Positions 1 to 8,779 of a stretch of 53,447 nt of DNA are shown here, piece after piece (the stretch's first letter is position 1; every line of letters starts with the position of its first letter). The stretch lies in contig CACDHV010000006.1 in assembly GCA_902552755.1 (NCBI GenBank), positions 1 to 53,447 of the forward strand, read 5' to 3'. The translations under genes were made by a program, and so were the position numbers. The notes beneath the pieces are model-generated. The model saw nothing but the letters and a program-made list of their open reading frames with translations. It had not been told where the DNA came from and searched no databases. Source of the DNA: an uncultured Pelagibacteraceae bacterium. GTDB lineage: Bacteria > Pseudomonadota > Alphaproteobacteria > Pelagibacterales > Pelagibacteraceae.

Positions 1-287
1 TAATTAGTTCAGTAAATAATTACTTAAAAAAACAAATAACATCAAAGGACATCGTAGATACATATTCTGGGATAAGACCTCTAATTGAAGATTTTAAAAC
101 AGCCTCAAAAGTCACAAGAGATTATGTTTTTGATTTAAAAATTATAAAAAAATTACCTTTATTGAATATTTATGGAGGAAAACTTACCACCTACAGAAAA
201 TTGTCTGAAAAAGTCCTTATTGATCTTGAAAAATTTTTACCTAAAACAAAAAAAGGCCCATGGACACACAAAAAGAAGCTTTTTTAA
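1..287 (+). CDS. glpD: Glycerol-3-phosphate dehydrogenase, C-terminal fragment (5' end outside window)
   Basis: The reading frame is open from base 3 and stops at TAA 285-287, giving the last 94 residues of a longer protein. It contains the two blocks that mark the end of the FAD-binding domain of aerobic glycerol-3-phosphate dehydrogenase, YSGIRPL and NIYGGKLTTYRKL, and the tail KKGPWT resembles the GlpD C terminus. GlpD oxidises sn-glycerol-3-phosphate to dihydroxyacetone phosphate and passes electrons to the quinone pool at the membrane. The gene is convergent with phnX, 38 bases away. Its position beside phosphorus-scavenging genes suggests use of glycerol-3-phosphate released from phospholipid or taken up, which is an inference. 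Start and upstream neighbours cannot be seen. Confidence 0.9.
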   Translation, partial: ISSVNNYLKKQITSKDIVDTYSGIRPLIEDFKTASKVTRDYVFDLKIIKKLPLLNIYGGKLTTYRKLSEKVLIDLEKFLPKTKKGPWTHKKKLF

Positions 288-325
288 TTTCCACGGTCTT
301 AAAAAATGCTTTTCATTAAGTAATT

Positions 326-1120
326 TTATTTAATTCTAGTTTGAATTATTTTGATAATTTTAGGTAAATCTTTAATTGTATCTATTACATAGTGAGCGCC
401 TACTTTCTTAAATTTATTCTTGATCTTTTTTCTAAATTTAGTTTTATCTTTAAAAGAAAGTCTATTAAATTCGACTTCTGTTTTACCAAATTCATTACCT
501 GAAAATATAACACCCACTACCCACATCCCAGCATTAACTCCCTCTAACAATCCAGGAATAGTGTCATCAACTTTTATACAATTTGATCCCTTGGTAATAT
601 TTAATTCAGAAAAAATTTTATATATTATTTCAGCTGAGGGTCTTCCAATTTTTGTGTATGAAGAACTATATGACACATCAGGTATAAATCTTTGTTTTTT
701 TAGTTCTGGCAATATAACATTTAGAATTTCTTCTGAATATCCGGTATTGATTCCTATTTTTATTTTTTTGTTTTTTATAAAATCTAAAGTTTTTTTACTT
801 CCTGATATAAATTTTGAATGTTTCTTAATTATTTTTTTTAATTCTGGATTAAAAAGTTTAAACAATTTATCAATATCTTTATCTGTTGGTTTTGATTTAA
901 ATTTTTTTTTCCACTGCGAATTAATTTTTCTTGTTGTTAGCAATGCTTTTATATGGGCTCGTTTTTCAATACCCATTGGTCCTATGGCTTGTTTTCGTGT
1001 AATTTTAATTCCAAACCTATCAAATAATTCTATAAGAACTTGAGATGGCGCAAGGCTTCCAAAATCTATTAATGTACCAGCTAAATCAAATACAACTCCT
1101 TCTATATTGGAATTTTTCAT
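326..1120 (-). CDS. phnX: Phosphonoacetaldehyde hydrolase (phosphonatase)
   Basis: 264-residue HAD-superfamily enzyme that cleaves the C-P bond of phosphonoacetaldehyde to acetaldehyde and phosphate, the second step of 2-aminoethylphosphonate breakdown. Key residues fall at the same numbers I recall for the Bacillus cereus enzyme: nucleophile Asp12 in FDLAGT, Met49 and Schiff-base Lys53 in PMGIEK, Thr126 and Tyr128 in NTGY, Arg160, and Asp186 in KVDD. Lys53 separates phosphonatases from ordinary HAD phosphatases, so the call is firm. A three-unit Pho-box array lies about 120 bases upstream on the same strand, suggesting PhoB control. The partner transaminase phnW is not in the window. The gene is monocistronic as seen and convergent with glpD. 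Confidence 0.93.
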   Translation of the reverse strand: MKNSNIEGVVFDLAGTLIDFGSLAPSQVLIELFDRFGIKITRKQAIGPMGIEKRAHIKALLTTRKINSQWKKKFKSKPTDKDIDKLFKLFNPELKKIIKKHSKFISGSKKTLDFIKNKKIKIGINTGYSEEILNVILPELKKQRFIPDVSYSSSYTKIGRPSAEIIYKIFSELNITKGSNCIKVDDTIPGLLEGVNAGMWVVGVIFSGNEFGKTEVEFNRLSFKDKTKFRKKIKNKFKKVGAHYVIDTIKDLPKIIKIIQTRIK

Positions 1121-1216
1121 ATGTTTTTTTTCGAATCTTTTAATTAAAATTTAATATTTGAAATTAATCATATCTTTAATTGAATAATAATACTGATTTT
1201 ATTGCTGTTTATATTG

Positions 1217-1266
1217 ATTTTAACTTGTTTTATTAATGTTACAAAAATATTACAGATTTATTACAT
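1217..1266 (-). promoter_or_regulatory. Pho-box array (three 7-bp units, 11-bp period) with possible -10
   Basis: On the minus strand the sequence reads ATGTAAT-N4-CTGTAAT-N4-TTGTAAC, with units at 1260-1266, 1249-1255 and 1238-1244, each exactly 11 bases apart. This is the spacing of PhoB direct repeats (7-mer plus 4-base spacer), and the units match those in front of pstS in this window. A TAAAAT hexamer at 1217-1222 lies 15 bases beyond the array, and the pstS promoter has the same hexamer 14 bases beyond its box. The orientation points at phnX. The last unit abuts the start codon of the plus-strand TPR gene at 1267, so PhoB binding could also affect that gene. PhoB binding is inferred. 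Confidence 0.75.
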
Positions 1267-1818
1267 ATGCTGAAAATACTAAATTTCTTATTGATAATTT
1301 CAACAGTATGTTTGACTTCAGCAGCAAAAACAGATGAGTTAGATTTAAACAAACTTTTGAGTAAGTTAAAAGATTGTAATACACAAAGTGAAGCAAAAAT
1401 TTTAGAAAAAAGCATATGGAATTTGTGGGAAACACATCCATCAAATTTTCAATTAACTATTGATTTAAAAGAAGGTTCAAGACTAGTTCAAAATGGAAAT
1501 TATATAAGGGCATATAGGATTTTTAGTAAAATTATAGAAAAAGATCCTAATTGGGCTGAAGCTTGGAATAGACGTGCAACATCTTTATATTTTATGGGTA
1601 AGTATAAAAAATCACTTAGAGATATTGATATGGTCTTAAAACTTGAAAGCAGGCATTTCGGTGCTCTAATTGGAAAAGGACAAGTATACATGGAAATGAA
1701 AGATTACGAAAAAGCCTACACTAGTTATTTAGAAGCTTCATATATAAACCCAATGAATACTGATACAATAAATCAAATAAACAAAGTCTCTAAATTAATT
1801 AAAGAAAAAACAATATAA
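1267..1818 (+). CDS. Secreted or periplasmic TPR-repeat protein
   Basis: 183-residue protein with an N-terminal hydrophobic signal-like segment (residues about 3-19, ending TSAA) followed by an acidic linker. Three tetratricopeptide-like helical pairs then follow, at roughly residues 64-97, 98-131 and 132-165. The middle one shows the typical pattern AEAWNRRATSLYFMGKYKKSL followed by a closing proline/helix turn. TPR proteins of this size act as protein-protein scaffolds; no enzymatic motif is visible. The start codon abuts a Pho-box half-site, leaving almost no leader, so the true promoter must lie inside or upstream of the Pho array. A Nudix gene follows 48 bases downstream on the same strand and may be cotranscribed. 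Specific function is unknown. Confidence 0.8.
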   Translation: MLKILNFLLIISTVCLTSAAKTDELDLNKLLSKLKDCNTQSEAKILEKSIWNLWETHPSNFQLTIDLKEGSRLVQNGNYIRAYRIFSKIIEKDPNWAEAWNRRATSLYFMGKYKKSLRDIDMVLKLESRHFGALIGKGQVYMEMKDYEKAYTSYLEASYINPMNTDTINQINKVSKLIKEKTI

Positions 1819-1866
1819 TTACTTTATCTGTAAAATATCTTTAATATTATTAAAATATAATAACTT

Positions 1867-2367
1867 ATGAATTATTTGAAAAATATTAAGCTTACAAATA
1901 ATATTACTTTAATTAATAAGCCATTCAAAAAAAAAGAATATTATCATTTCTTAAAAACCTCTGATTTATCTTTGGTAGTTGCGGAAATTAAGAAAAACGT
2001 TTTTGTTCTAGTTAGACAAAAAAGAATTCCAGTTAATAAAATCAACTATGAATTTCCATCTGGTATGATTGATAAAGGAGAAAATTCTATAAGTGCTGCT
2101 TGTAGAGAATTTTATGAGGAAACAGGATATAAAATATTAGGAAGACCAAAAAAATTATTTACAATTAATTGTGAGCCAGGAAGGTTAACAACTAAAATAT
2201 ACTGCTATTATTCAAATAGAATAATTAAAAAAAAAGGACCTGAGAAAGCTATTAAAATTCATTTTCTGTCTAAAGAAGAAATAAACAAATTAATTTTAAA
2301 TGAAAAATTTTGTAATGTATCTCATGTGGCTTCATTTTTTAAAGTTATAAAGGTGCCTACAAAGTAA
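1867..2367 (+). CDS. Nudix hydrolase, probably ADP-ribose pyrophosphatase type
   Basis: 166-residue protein with a complete Nudix box at residues 66-88: G66, five residues, E72, seven residues, then REFYEETGY, matching Gx5Ex7REUXEEXGU. This loop-helix-loop binds divalent metal and hydrolyses nucleoside diphosphates linked to another group. The preceding strand (VLVRQKRIP...YEFPSGMI) resembles the ADP-ribose/sugar-nucleotide branch, where the substrate would be ADP-ribose or a similar nucleotide sugar; substrate choice is an inference. The gene lies downstream of the TPR gene on the same strand, and its stop codon sits in the loop of a hairpin that looks like the terminator. Confidence 0.85.
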   Translation: MNYLKNIKLTNNITLINKPFKKKEYYHFLKTSDLSLVVAEIKKNVFVLVRQKRIPVNKINYEFPSGMIDKGENSISAACREFYEETGYKILGRPKKLFTINCEPGRLTTKIYCYYSNRIIKKKGPEKAIKIHFLSKEEINKLILNEKFCNVSHVASFFKVIKVPTK

Positions 2368-2376
2368 GCACCTTTT
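2349..2376 (+). terminator. Terminator-like hairpin overlapping the Nudix gene stop
   Basis: AAAGGTGC (2349-2356) pairs with GCACCTTT (2368-2375), an 8-bp stem around an 11-base loop that contains the TAA stop codon. The T-run after the stem is short (TTTT), so efficiency is uncertain. Confidence 0.55.
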
Positions 2377-2470
2377 ATAAGAGAAAATAATGATTTAGTT
2401 AATGTAATTAATGATGAAATATTACTGATAAATTAATAAAATATTAAATCTAATTTAAATTAATATTAAA

Positions 2471-3979
2471 TTAATTTGAATAAATTACCCTAGGATCTAA
2501 AAATAATTCTCTTGCTAAAGCTTTGAATTTTTTCGTAACTTGTTTTGAGATTATCTCTTGATGCTGCGAAGGTATTTTTAAAAATACTGAATTACCTCTT
2601 TTATAAAGTTTAAATTCTTCTAAAAAAATTGTAGATATTGATGTAAGAGAATTAGCAAATCTTAAGGCTGCACCAACTTGTTTGCAAGAATATATCTCGT
2701 TGTTATTTAAAAACGTTAAGTATTCTATCTTTGGGTTGTATTTTATACTGCAATATCTCCAGTAACAAGAAAGTGCCAATTGTATTCTTTCTTTATGTGA
2801 AAGTTTTAATAAAGGCGTATTTAATGTTTCTTGAAAAACCAACTCTGCTTTTTGGAATGCTCCCAAACCCCAATCCATATGACTTAGTACGCAAGATAGA
2901 TGAAGCAATTTTTGATTAAAATGCTCATTTCCCTCAAATATAGGTTTTATAAAATCAAAATATTTCTTATATGTAGATCCTAAATCGCCTCTTTTTTTTG
3001 AAATATGCTCTAATGATTTATTAAAAACAAAATTACTATCTGAGTTTTTAAATAAATCTTTGGCAAGAGATCCTTCTCTAATACCGCTAATTGAGCAAAT
3101 AACATTTTTTGGATTTGCTATGTTCATAATTTCTTCTAGAATTATTGAGCTATAAGGAAGATAAGGCGTTCTAGACTTTGATATGTATTCAACTGATTTC
3201 AATTTAGATTTATTAAATGAAGAAATTTTTTCTAAAAATTTTGTAAGTTTTTCATTTTCTATTGAGTATTGATGAATAATATGGACTGGATATTCATTTT
3301 GAAATAAGTGTAATTTAAACAGAGCTCTCCACGTACCTCCCACCAAATATAAATTATTAAATTTTTTTTTAGATAACCATTTTTCATCTCTTAAAAGATT
3401 TTTGAGATATTTAGGTAAATTTCTTTTTTTAACAATAGGATTGTTAATTAACCTTAAAACACCAACTGGAAGTGATGTTTTATTTGTTACAACATTGTTT
3501 TCAACTCTAGCAAGCTCTAAACTTCCACCACCTAAATCAGCAACAAGTCCATCCACATTCTCAAATCCAATTTTAACGCCTTCAGCTGATGATTCAGCTT
3601 CTTCTTCACCAGTTAAAATATTTATATTTTTTTTAAATAAGTATTCTACTTCTTCAATAAAGGGCTTTGCGTCTGTAGCTTCTCTTAATACAGCTGTTGC
3701 AATAATTTTAAGGTTATTAATTTTTGAAACATTAAGAATTTCTGAAAATCTTTTTAAAACTTTTAAAGCATATATCTTGCCTGATTTATGAAGTTTTTTT
3801 GATTTATCTAAGTTTTTACCAAGTTCACAAACTGCTTTTTCATTAAAAAAAGGTACTCTAGATGATGTAAAATCATCGTAAATTAACATTCTTATAGAAT
3901 TTGAACCTATATCAATAATAGCTAATTTTGATTCTCTTAATTTTAAATTTTGCTTATTTTTAATTACTTTAAGTTCCAT
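2471..3979 (-). CDS. ppx: Exopolyphosphatase / guanosine pentaphosphate phosphatase family
   Basis: 502-residue protein of the Ppx/GppA family, usual length. The N-terminal ASKHA fold shows the phosphate-binding block IIDIGSNSIRMLIYD (about residues 21-35), and the second block is DLGGGSLEL near residue 145. A C-terminal HD-like region includes CVLSHMDWG. Ppx removes terminal phosphates from polyphosphate and members may also hydrolyse pppGpp; the two cannot be separated from sequence alone. Its start overlaps the end of ppk by 11 bases, so the two are translated from one message, pairing synthesis and breakdown of polyphosphate. It ends close to the Nudix terminator from the other side. Confidence 0.92.
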   Translation of the reverse strand: MELKVIKNKQNLKLRESKLAIIDIGSNSIRMLIYDDFTSSRVPFFNEKAVCELGKNLDKSKKLHKSGKIYALKVLKRFSEILNVSKINNLKIIATAVLREATDAKPFIEEVEYLFKKNINILTGEEEAESSAEGVKIGFENVDGLVADLGGGSLELARVENNVVTNKTSLPVGVLRLINNPIVKKRNLPKYLKNLLRDEKWLSKKKFNNLYLVGGTWRALFKLHLFQNEYPVHIIHQYSIENEKLTKFLEKISSFNKSKLKSVEYISKSRTPYLPYSSIILEEIMNIANPKNVICSISGIREGSLAKDLFKNSDSNFVFNKSLEHISKKRGDLGSTYKKYFDFIKPIFEGNEHFNQKLLHLSCVLSHMDWGLGAFQKAELVFQETLNTPLLKLSHKERIQLALSCYWRYCSIKYNPKIEYLTFLNNNEIYSCKQVGAALRFANSLTSISTIFLEEFKLYKRGNSVFLKIPSQHQEIISKQVTKKFKALARELFLDPRVIYSN

Positions 3980-6119
3980 CTTTAACCAACCTTAAGTTTA
4001 ATTTTTTAGGTTTAATTTTTAGTTTTGCCTTTCCTCTTCCTGATAAACTTGGATTATTCATGAAATAATCATGTGCAGAAAAAGAATCTTTTCGACTATA
4101 TTTAATTTTTTGATAATTTCCATTAGGATAAAGTTCCCAGCTCTGATTCGTGTCTAGATAATTGGCCATCATTATTTGGTCTAAAACCTGTTCATGAACA
4201 GTTTGATTTTCAATTGGCACGAGAAGTTCGACTCTTCTATCTAGATTTCTTGGCATCAAATCTGCAGATGAAATATAAACTTTTGCATTTCTGTTAGGCA
4301 TTAATTTTCCATTTGCAAAACAATATATTCTTGAGTGTTCAAGAAATCTTCCAATGATACTTTTTACAATAATATTTTCCGATTTATTTTTAATACCAGG
4401 TCTTAAACAACATACACCTCTTACAAATAAAGAGACTTTTACACCGACACTAGAAGCCTCATAAAATTTATCAATTATTTGTGAATCAACTAATGAATTC
4501 ATTTTAGCCCAAATCTCAGCGTGTTTCCCTTTTTTTGCATTACTTATTTCCTTATCTATATTCTGATTTAAAGTTTTTCTTAAATTTACAGGTGAAATGG
4601 AAATTTTATTTAAATTTCTTGGTTTAGAATATCCAGTCACGTAATTGTAGAATTTTTCTACATCTGCAGCCATTTTTTTATCAGAGCTAAATAGAGATAA
4701 GTCTGTGTATATTTTTGCATTTACAGGATGATAATTGCCAGTACCTAAATGGAAATATGTTTGAATTTTACCACCCTCACGTCGATGTATTAGTGATGAT
4801 TTAGCATGTGTTTTGTATTTTGCAAAACCATAAACAATTTGAACTCCAGCTTTTTCAAGACTTCTTGCCAGCTGTATATTTGCTTCTTCATCAAATCTAG
4901 CTTTGATTTCAATTAAAGCAGTAACTGTTTTGCCATTTTCGGAAGCGCTAATTAATGCTTTAACAATTGGTGAATCTAAAGTAGTTCTGTACAATGTTTG
5001 TTTAATAGCAATTACTTTTTTATCCATAGCAGCTTGATTTAAAAATTCAATTACAGCATCAAAAGTCTCAAATGGATGATGAACTATTAGGTCTTTTTTC
5101 TTAATTGTCTCAAAAAAATTATTATTGTATTCTTTTAATCTTTCTACTTCTCTTGGTGTAAAGTTTTTAAATTTTAATTTAGAATTTTTAATTTTACAAA
5201 TTTGGTCTATATCCTGGATTCCAACTAAACCTGCTACTTCATAAATATAATTTGGATTAATTTCTAATTTATTTGTTATAAATTTTACAAGTTCTTTGTC
5301 GCTTTTTTCTAAAATTTCTAATCTAACAATATCACCAGTTCTTCTTCGCTTTAATGCTAGTTCAAATGATCTGACTAAATCCTCAGCCTCTTCTTGAATT
5401 TCTACATCACTATCTCTTATTACTCTAAATATCATTTTCTTTTCTAATAAATGATCTGGAAAAATTTCAGAGGCAAAGTAACCAATAACATCGTCTAGAA
5501 CCAAAAATTTCTTAAATGATTTTCCTCCATCTATTTCAATAAATCTTGATAAAGCTTTAGGAATTACGATAATTGAATTAAGAATTCTCTTTTTTTTCTT
5601 TTTCTTCAGCTTCATAACTAAAGCTCTACCTTGATTAATAATAAATGGAAAAGGATGAGAAGGATCAATCGCTGATGGTGTAAGTAGAGGATAAATTTCT
5701 TCGTTAAATATTTCTAATAATTTCTTTTTTTCTTTTGTGTTAAGGTTTTCTGGCTTAGTCAATAAAATATTATTTCTCTTCAGCTGATTTGATAGATTAT
5801 TAAATATGGTATTTTGTTTATTTAATAGATTTTTTGTATCATTAATAACCATCTCCATCTGTTCTTCAGGCGTTAGTCCATCTGAACTTAGTGAGTCGAC
5901 TTCTTGTTTAATTTGACTGTATAGTCCAGCAACTCGAACCATAAAAAATTCATCTAAATTAGAGCCTGCAATAGATAAAAATTTTACTCTCTCATAAAGA
6001 GGATTTTCAATATTTTGCGCCTCTAACAGAACTCTATCGTTAAATTTTAACCATGATAATTCTCTATTTATATAATTGGATTTAAGCTCTTCTTTGTCTT
6101 GTTTTTTTAATGCAGTCAT
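3969..6119 (-). CDS. ppk1: Polyphosphate kinase 1
   Basis: Polymerises the terminal phosphate of ATP into polyphosphate, reversibly. I chose the start at 6119 (MTALKKQDKEELKSNYINRELSWL), giving 716 residues, the normal size. The open frame continues to 6227, but the first 36 codons would overlap the divergent phosphatase and do not resemble the family. N-terminal block NRELSWLKFNDRVL and catalytic blocks YFHLGTGNYHP and SSADLMPRNLDRRVELLVP are intact, including the autophosphorylated-His region. Ppx overlaps its 3' end. Only 13 bases separate this start from that of sixA, so its promoter must lie inside sixA. Confidence 0.95.
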   Translation of the reverse strand: MTALKKQDKEELKSNYINRELSWLKFNDRVLLEAQNIENPLYERVKFLSIAGSNLDEFFMVRVAGLYSQIKQEVDSLSSDGLTPEEQMEMVINDTKNLLNKQNTIFNNLSNQLKRNNILLTKPENLNTKEKKKLLEIFNEEIYPLLTPSAIDPSHPFPFIINQGRALVMKLKKKKKKRILNSIIVIPKALSRFIEIDGGKSFKKFLVLDDVIGYFASEIFPDHLLEKKMIFRVIRDSDVEIQEEAEDLVRSFELALKRRRTGDIVRLEILEKSDKELVKFITNKLEINPNYIYEVAGLVGIQDIDQICKIKNSKLKFKNFTPREVERLKEYNNNFFETIKKKDLIVHHPFETFDAVIEFLNQAAMDKKVIAIKQTLYRTTLDSPIVKALISASENGKTVTALIEIKARFDEEANIQLARSLEKAGVQIVYGFAKYKTHAKSSLIHRREGGKIQTYFHLGTGNYHPVNAKIYTDLSLFSSDKKMAADVEKFYNYVTGYSKPRNLNKISISPVNLRKTLNQNIDKEISNAKKGKHAEIWAKMNSLVDSQIIDKFYEASSVGVKVSLFVRGVCCLRPGIKNKSENIIVKSIIGRFLEHSRIYCFANGKLMPNRNAKVYISSADLMPRNLDRRVELLVPIENQTVHEQVLDQIMMANYLDTNQSWELYPNGNYQKIKYSRKDSFSAHDYFMNNPSLSGRGKAKLKIKPKKLNLRLVKDGT

Positions 6120-6132
6120 ATATTTAGATTTA

Positions 6133-6648
6133 ATGCGCGAATTATATGTCATGAGACATGCAAAATCTAGTTGGGAAGACCCAAATTTAAGTGATTTTGA
6201 AAGACCACTAAATAAAAGAGGCATCAAAAGTGCAAAAACTATAAGTGAATTTTTTGTTAAAAAAAAATACTCCTTTGACTACGTGCTTTTATCTTCATCA
6301 AAAAGAACAAAAAAAACTCTAAATTTAATACTGAATAAAATAAATAAACCAAAAAAAATTAAAAGTTCCTCAAAACTCTATTTGGTTAATGAAAATGAAA
6401 TAATAGCTAATATAAAAAATATCCATAAAAAGTTTAAGAAAGTATTGATAATAAATCATGAACCTGCTCTTAAAAATTTAGTTATAAAATTAACTAAAAA
6501 TAAAGATAATAGTAATTTTAAACTATTAAATTATAAATTCCCAACTTGTGCATTTGCTAAAATAGTTTTCGATACGAATGATTGGATAAATATTGAAGAG
6601 AAAGGAATTATTTCTGAATTTGTAAGGCCTAAAGATTTAGTTATCTAA
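6133..6648 (+). CDS. sixA: SixA-like phosphohistidine phosphatase
   Basis: 171-residue histidine-phosphatase (RHG-fold) protein. The start at 6133 gives MRELYVMRHAKSSW, the typical SixA opening with the catalytic RH; an upstream in-frame ATG would overlap ppk. FERPLNKRG and NHEPAL are the other family blocks, the latter carrying the second catalytic His. SixA removes phosphate from phosphohistidine proteins: in Escherichia coli, ArcB and the nitrogen PTS have been proposed as targets. Its target here is unknown. It is divergent from ppk (13 bases) and its 3' end overlaps phoB tail-to-tail by 12 bases, so it is embedded in the phosphate locus. Confidence 0.85.
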   Translation: MRELYVMRHAKSSWEDPNLSDFERPLNKRGIKSAKTISEFFVKKKYSFDYVLLSSSKRTKKTLNLILNKINKPKKIKSSSKLYLVNENEIIANIKNIHKKFKKVLIINHEPALKNLVIKLTKNKDNSNFKLLNYKFPTCAFAKIVFDTNDWINIEEKGIISEFVRPKDLVI

Positions 6649-7320
6649 CGAATAGCCTGCAGATCTCACTGTGCGAATTAAATTTTCTAATCCACTTACA
6701 TTTAAAACTTTTCTCAATCTTCTTATGTGAACATCAACCGTTCTACTTTCTACATAAATATTTTCACCCCAAACATTATTTAGTAATTGTTCTCTTGAAT
6801 AAACTCTTTTTGGATTTTTAATAAAAAAATCTAATAATTTAAATTCTGTGGGTCCCAAAATTATTTCCTTATCATTTCTATAAACTCTTTTTGCTAATCT
6901 ATCAATTTTAAGGTCTTTAAATTCCACAACATCAGTTGATGACAAAGGTTTAGCCCTTCTTAACAAAGATTTAATTCTTGCATTTAATTCTTTTTGGCTA
7001 AATGGTTTAGTGACGTAATCATCGGCTCCAGTTTCAAATGCTTTTAATTTATCTTCCTCCTCTCCTTTTGCAGTAAGCATAATAATTGGAATGTCATTAT
7101 ATTTTTTATCCCTTTTTAACTGTTTACATATTTCAACACCTGATAAATCTGGCAACATCCAATCTAATAAGATTAAGTCTGGCATTTTTTGTTTTATTGA
7201 TTTTAAAGAGTCCTCTCCATTTTCACTTGAAGAAACCTTATGACCTTCTTTTTCTAAATTATATTTTAATAAGGTTGAAATTGGCGCCTCATCTTCTGCA
7301 ATAAATATGTGTGCACTCAT
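6637..7320 (-). CDS. phoB: Phosphate regulon response regulator PhoB
   Basis: 227-residue OmpR-family regulator. The receiver domain has acidic pocket ED at residues 9-10, phospho-acceptor Asp53 in LLDWMLP and Lys105 in TKPF. The C-terminal winged helix (about 130-226) has the PhoB-like recognition region SRTVDVHIRRLRKVL. PhoB, when phosphorylated by PhoR, activates genes with Pho boxes such as those before pstS and phnX here. It is the last gene of the pst run; its ATG overlaps the phoU stop by one base (TAATG). It is therefore expected to amplify its own expression under phosphate starvation. Confidence 0.95.
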   Translation of the reverse strand: MSAHIFIAEDEAPISTLLKYNLEKEGHKVSSSENGEDSLKSIKQKMPDLILLDWMLPDLSGVEICKQLKRDKKYNDIPIIMLTAKGEEEDKLKAFETGADDYVTKPFSQKELNARIKSLLRRAKPLSSTDVVEFKDLKIDRLAKRVYRNDKEIILGPTEFKLLDFFIKNPKRVYSREQLLNNVWGENIYVESRTVDVHIRRLRKVLNVSGLENLIRTVRSAGYSLDN

Positions 7321-8021
7321 TACTTTGTTAATACTGAGTCGCTACCCTTAGGTCTTTCACCCTCTAAATAATCACCTGTAACTAAATAAAATACTTGCTC
7401 AGCAATGTTTGTTGTATGATCTCCTATCCTTTCAAGGTTTTTAGTAACAAATAAAAGATGTGAGCCATATTCAATATTTTCCATATTTGATTTAATTAAT
7501 GAGATGACTTCTTCCATACATTTATTTGTTAAATCATCAACTTGTTCATCACTCTCCCATACTGTTTGAGCTACATCGCTTGATCTACTTAGATATGAGT
7601 CTAAAACAATTTTTAATTGTTTTTGAACCAAAATGCAGATTCTACTCATTGCTTCAATTAAATTATTTGGCAAATGCGTATTTATAAGTTTTGTTCTTTT
7701 TGCAATATTTTTGGCAAGATCACCTATTCTTTCTAAGTCTGAAGACATCTTTAGAGCTGCAACTGTTTCTCTAAGATCCACAGCCATTGGTTGTCTTAAA
7801 GCAATTAAATTTACTACCTCATTCTCTATCTGAGACTCAAAATTATCTATAACCATATCTGAATTTATAACATCATCAGCAAGGTTATGATCATTTGATG
7901 ATATTGCTTTCATTGCATTACCTAAAGCGGTTTCGCAATTTGCCCCCATTTCAACTAAATCATTGTTTAATTTTTTTAATTGGTCTTCGTAAGATTTTAC
8001 TGTGTGTGGTTTTTCATTCAT
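7320..8021 (-). CDS. phoU: Phosphate transport regulator PhoU
   Basis: 233-residue all-helical protein with the two PhoU three-helix bundles (about residues 15-110 and 120-215), each with the acidic metal-binding pattern (for example DLERIGDLAKNIAKR and NLERIGDHTTNIAEQ). PhoU links the Pst transporter to PhoR so that the regulon is off when phosphate is plentiful, and dampens Pst uptake. It overlaps pstB upstream and phoB downstream by one to three bases, showing tight co-translation. Order pstB-phoU-phoB is the usual alphaproteobacterial one. Confidence 0.95.
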   Translation of the reverse strand: MNEKPHTVKSYEDQLKKLNNDLVEMGANCETALGNAMKAISSNDHNLADDVINSDMVIDNFESQIENEVVNLIALRQPMAVDLRETVAALKMSSDLERIGDLAKNIAKRTKLINTHLPNNLIEAMSRICILVQKQLKIVLDSYLSRSSDVAQTVWESDEQVDDLTNKCMEEVISLIKSNMENIEYGSHLLFVTKNLERIGDHTTNIAEQVFYLVTGDYLEGERPKGSDSVLTK

Positions 8022-8776
8022 TATCCAAACCTTCCTGTTATGTAATCCTGCGTTTGTTGTTGAGTCGGATTCTTGAATATCTTATCAGTAGAACCTACTT
8101 CAATCAATTTGCCAAGGTGAAAAAAACCAGTATTTTGAGAGACTCTTGCAGCTTGGGACATTGAGTGAGTAACAATTATTATAGTATGTTCCTTTCTTAA
8201 TTCATCAATTAGCTCCTCTATTTGTGCTGTCGCAATTGGATCAAGAGCTGAACATGGCTCATCCATGAGTATTACCTCTGGCTTAATTGATATTGTTCTT
8301 GCAATACAAAGTCTTTGTTGTTGTCCACCTGATAAACCAGTACCTGGTTCGTGAATTCTGTCTTTTACCTCTTCCCAAAGTGCTGCTTTTCTCAAACTCT
8401 CTTCAACAATATTATCCATTTCACTTTTAGATTGAGCTATCCCATGTATCTCAGGTCCATAAGAAATATTCTCATAAATGGTTTTTGGAAAAGGATTTGG
8501 TTTTTGAAAAATCATTCCAACTTTTTCTCTAAGCCTTACAACATCTGTATCTTTTTGATTTATGTCATAGTCATTAATTTTTACGACACCACTGACTTTA
8601 CAAATATCGATCACATCATTCATCCTATTTAAACATCTTAAGAATGTTGATTTACCACAACCAGAAGGTCCAATAAGAGCAGTTACTTTATTTGCTTCGA
8701 TATCCATATTGATATCAAATAAAGCTTGTTTCGCTCCATAATAGACATCAACATTTTTTGCTTCTATTTTATTCAT
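8021..8776 (-). CDS. pstB: Phosphate ABC transporter ATP-binding protein
   Basis: 251-residue ABC ATPase. Walker [10 protein letters not shown] is at residues 36-44, signature LSGGQQQR and Walker B VILMDEP follow, and the switch His is in IIVTHSM. The stretch [11 protein letters not shown] after Walker A is typical of PstB. It energises phosphate import through PstC-PstA in the inner membrane and takes part in signalling to PhoR via PhoU. It lies three bases after pstA and overlaps phoU. Confidence 0.96.
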   Translation of the reverse strand: MNKIEAKNVDVYYGAKQALFDINMDIEANKVTALIGPSGCGKSTFLRCLNRMNDVIDICKVSGVVKINDYDINQKDTDVVRLREKVGMIFQKPNPFPKTIYENISYGPEIHGIAQSKSEMDNIVEESLRKAALWEEVKDRIHEPGTGLSGGQQQRLCIARTISIKPEVILMDEPCSALDPIATAQIEELIDELRKEHTIIIVTHSMSQAARVSQNTGFFHLGKLIEVGSTDKIFKNPTQQQTQDYITGRFG

Positions 8777-8779
8777 ATT

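Noticed and set aside
420..1043. Long plus-strand open frame opposite phnX, and similar long antisense frames opposite ilvD, pyrG, ppx and others
   Set aside because: They lie wholly within well-identified genes on the other strand, resemble no family and have no ribosome binding site; they are by-products of codon bias.
2377..2470. AT-rich near-palindromic spacer between the Nudix gene and ppx
   Set aside because: The symmetry (AAATTAATATTAAATTAATTT-like) is imperfect and explained by base composition; no defined element could be supported.
6120..6227. Longer N terminus for polyphosphate kinase (36 extra codons)
   Set aside because: It would overlap the SixA coding start, shows no family similarity and the internal ATG at 6119 gives normal length.
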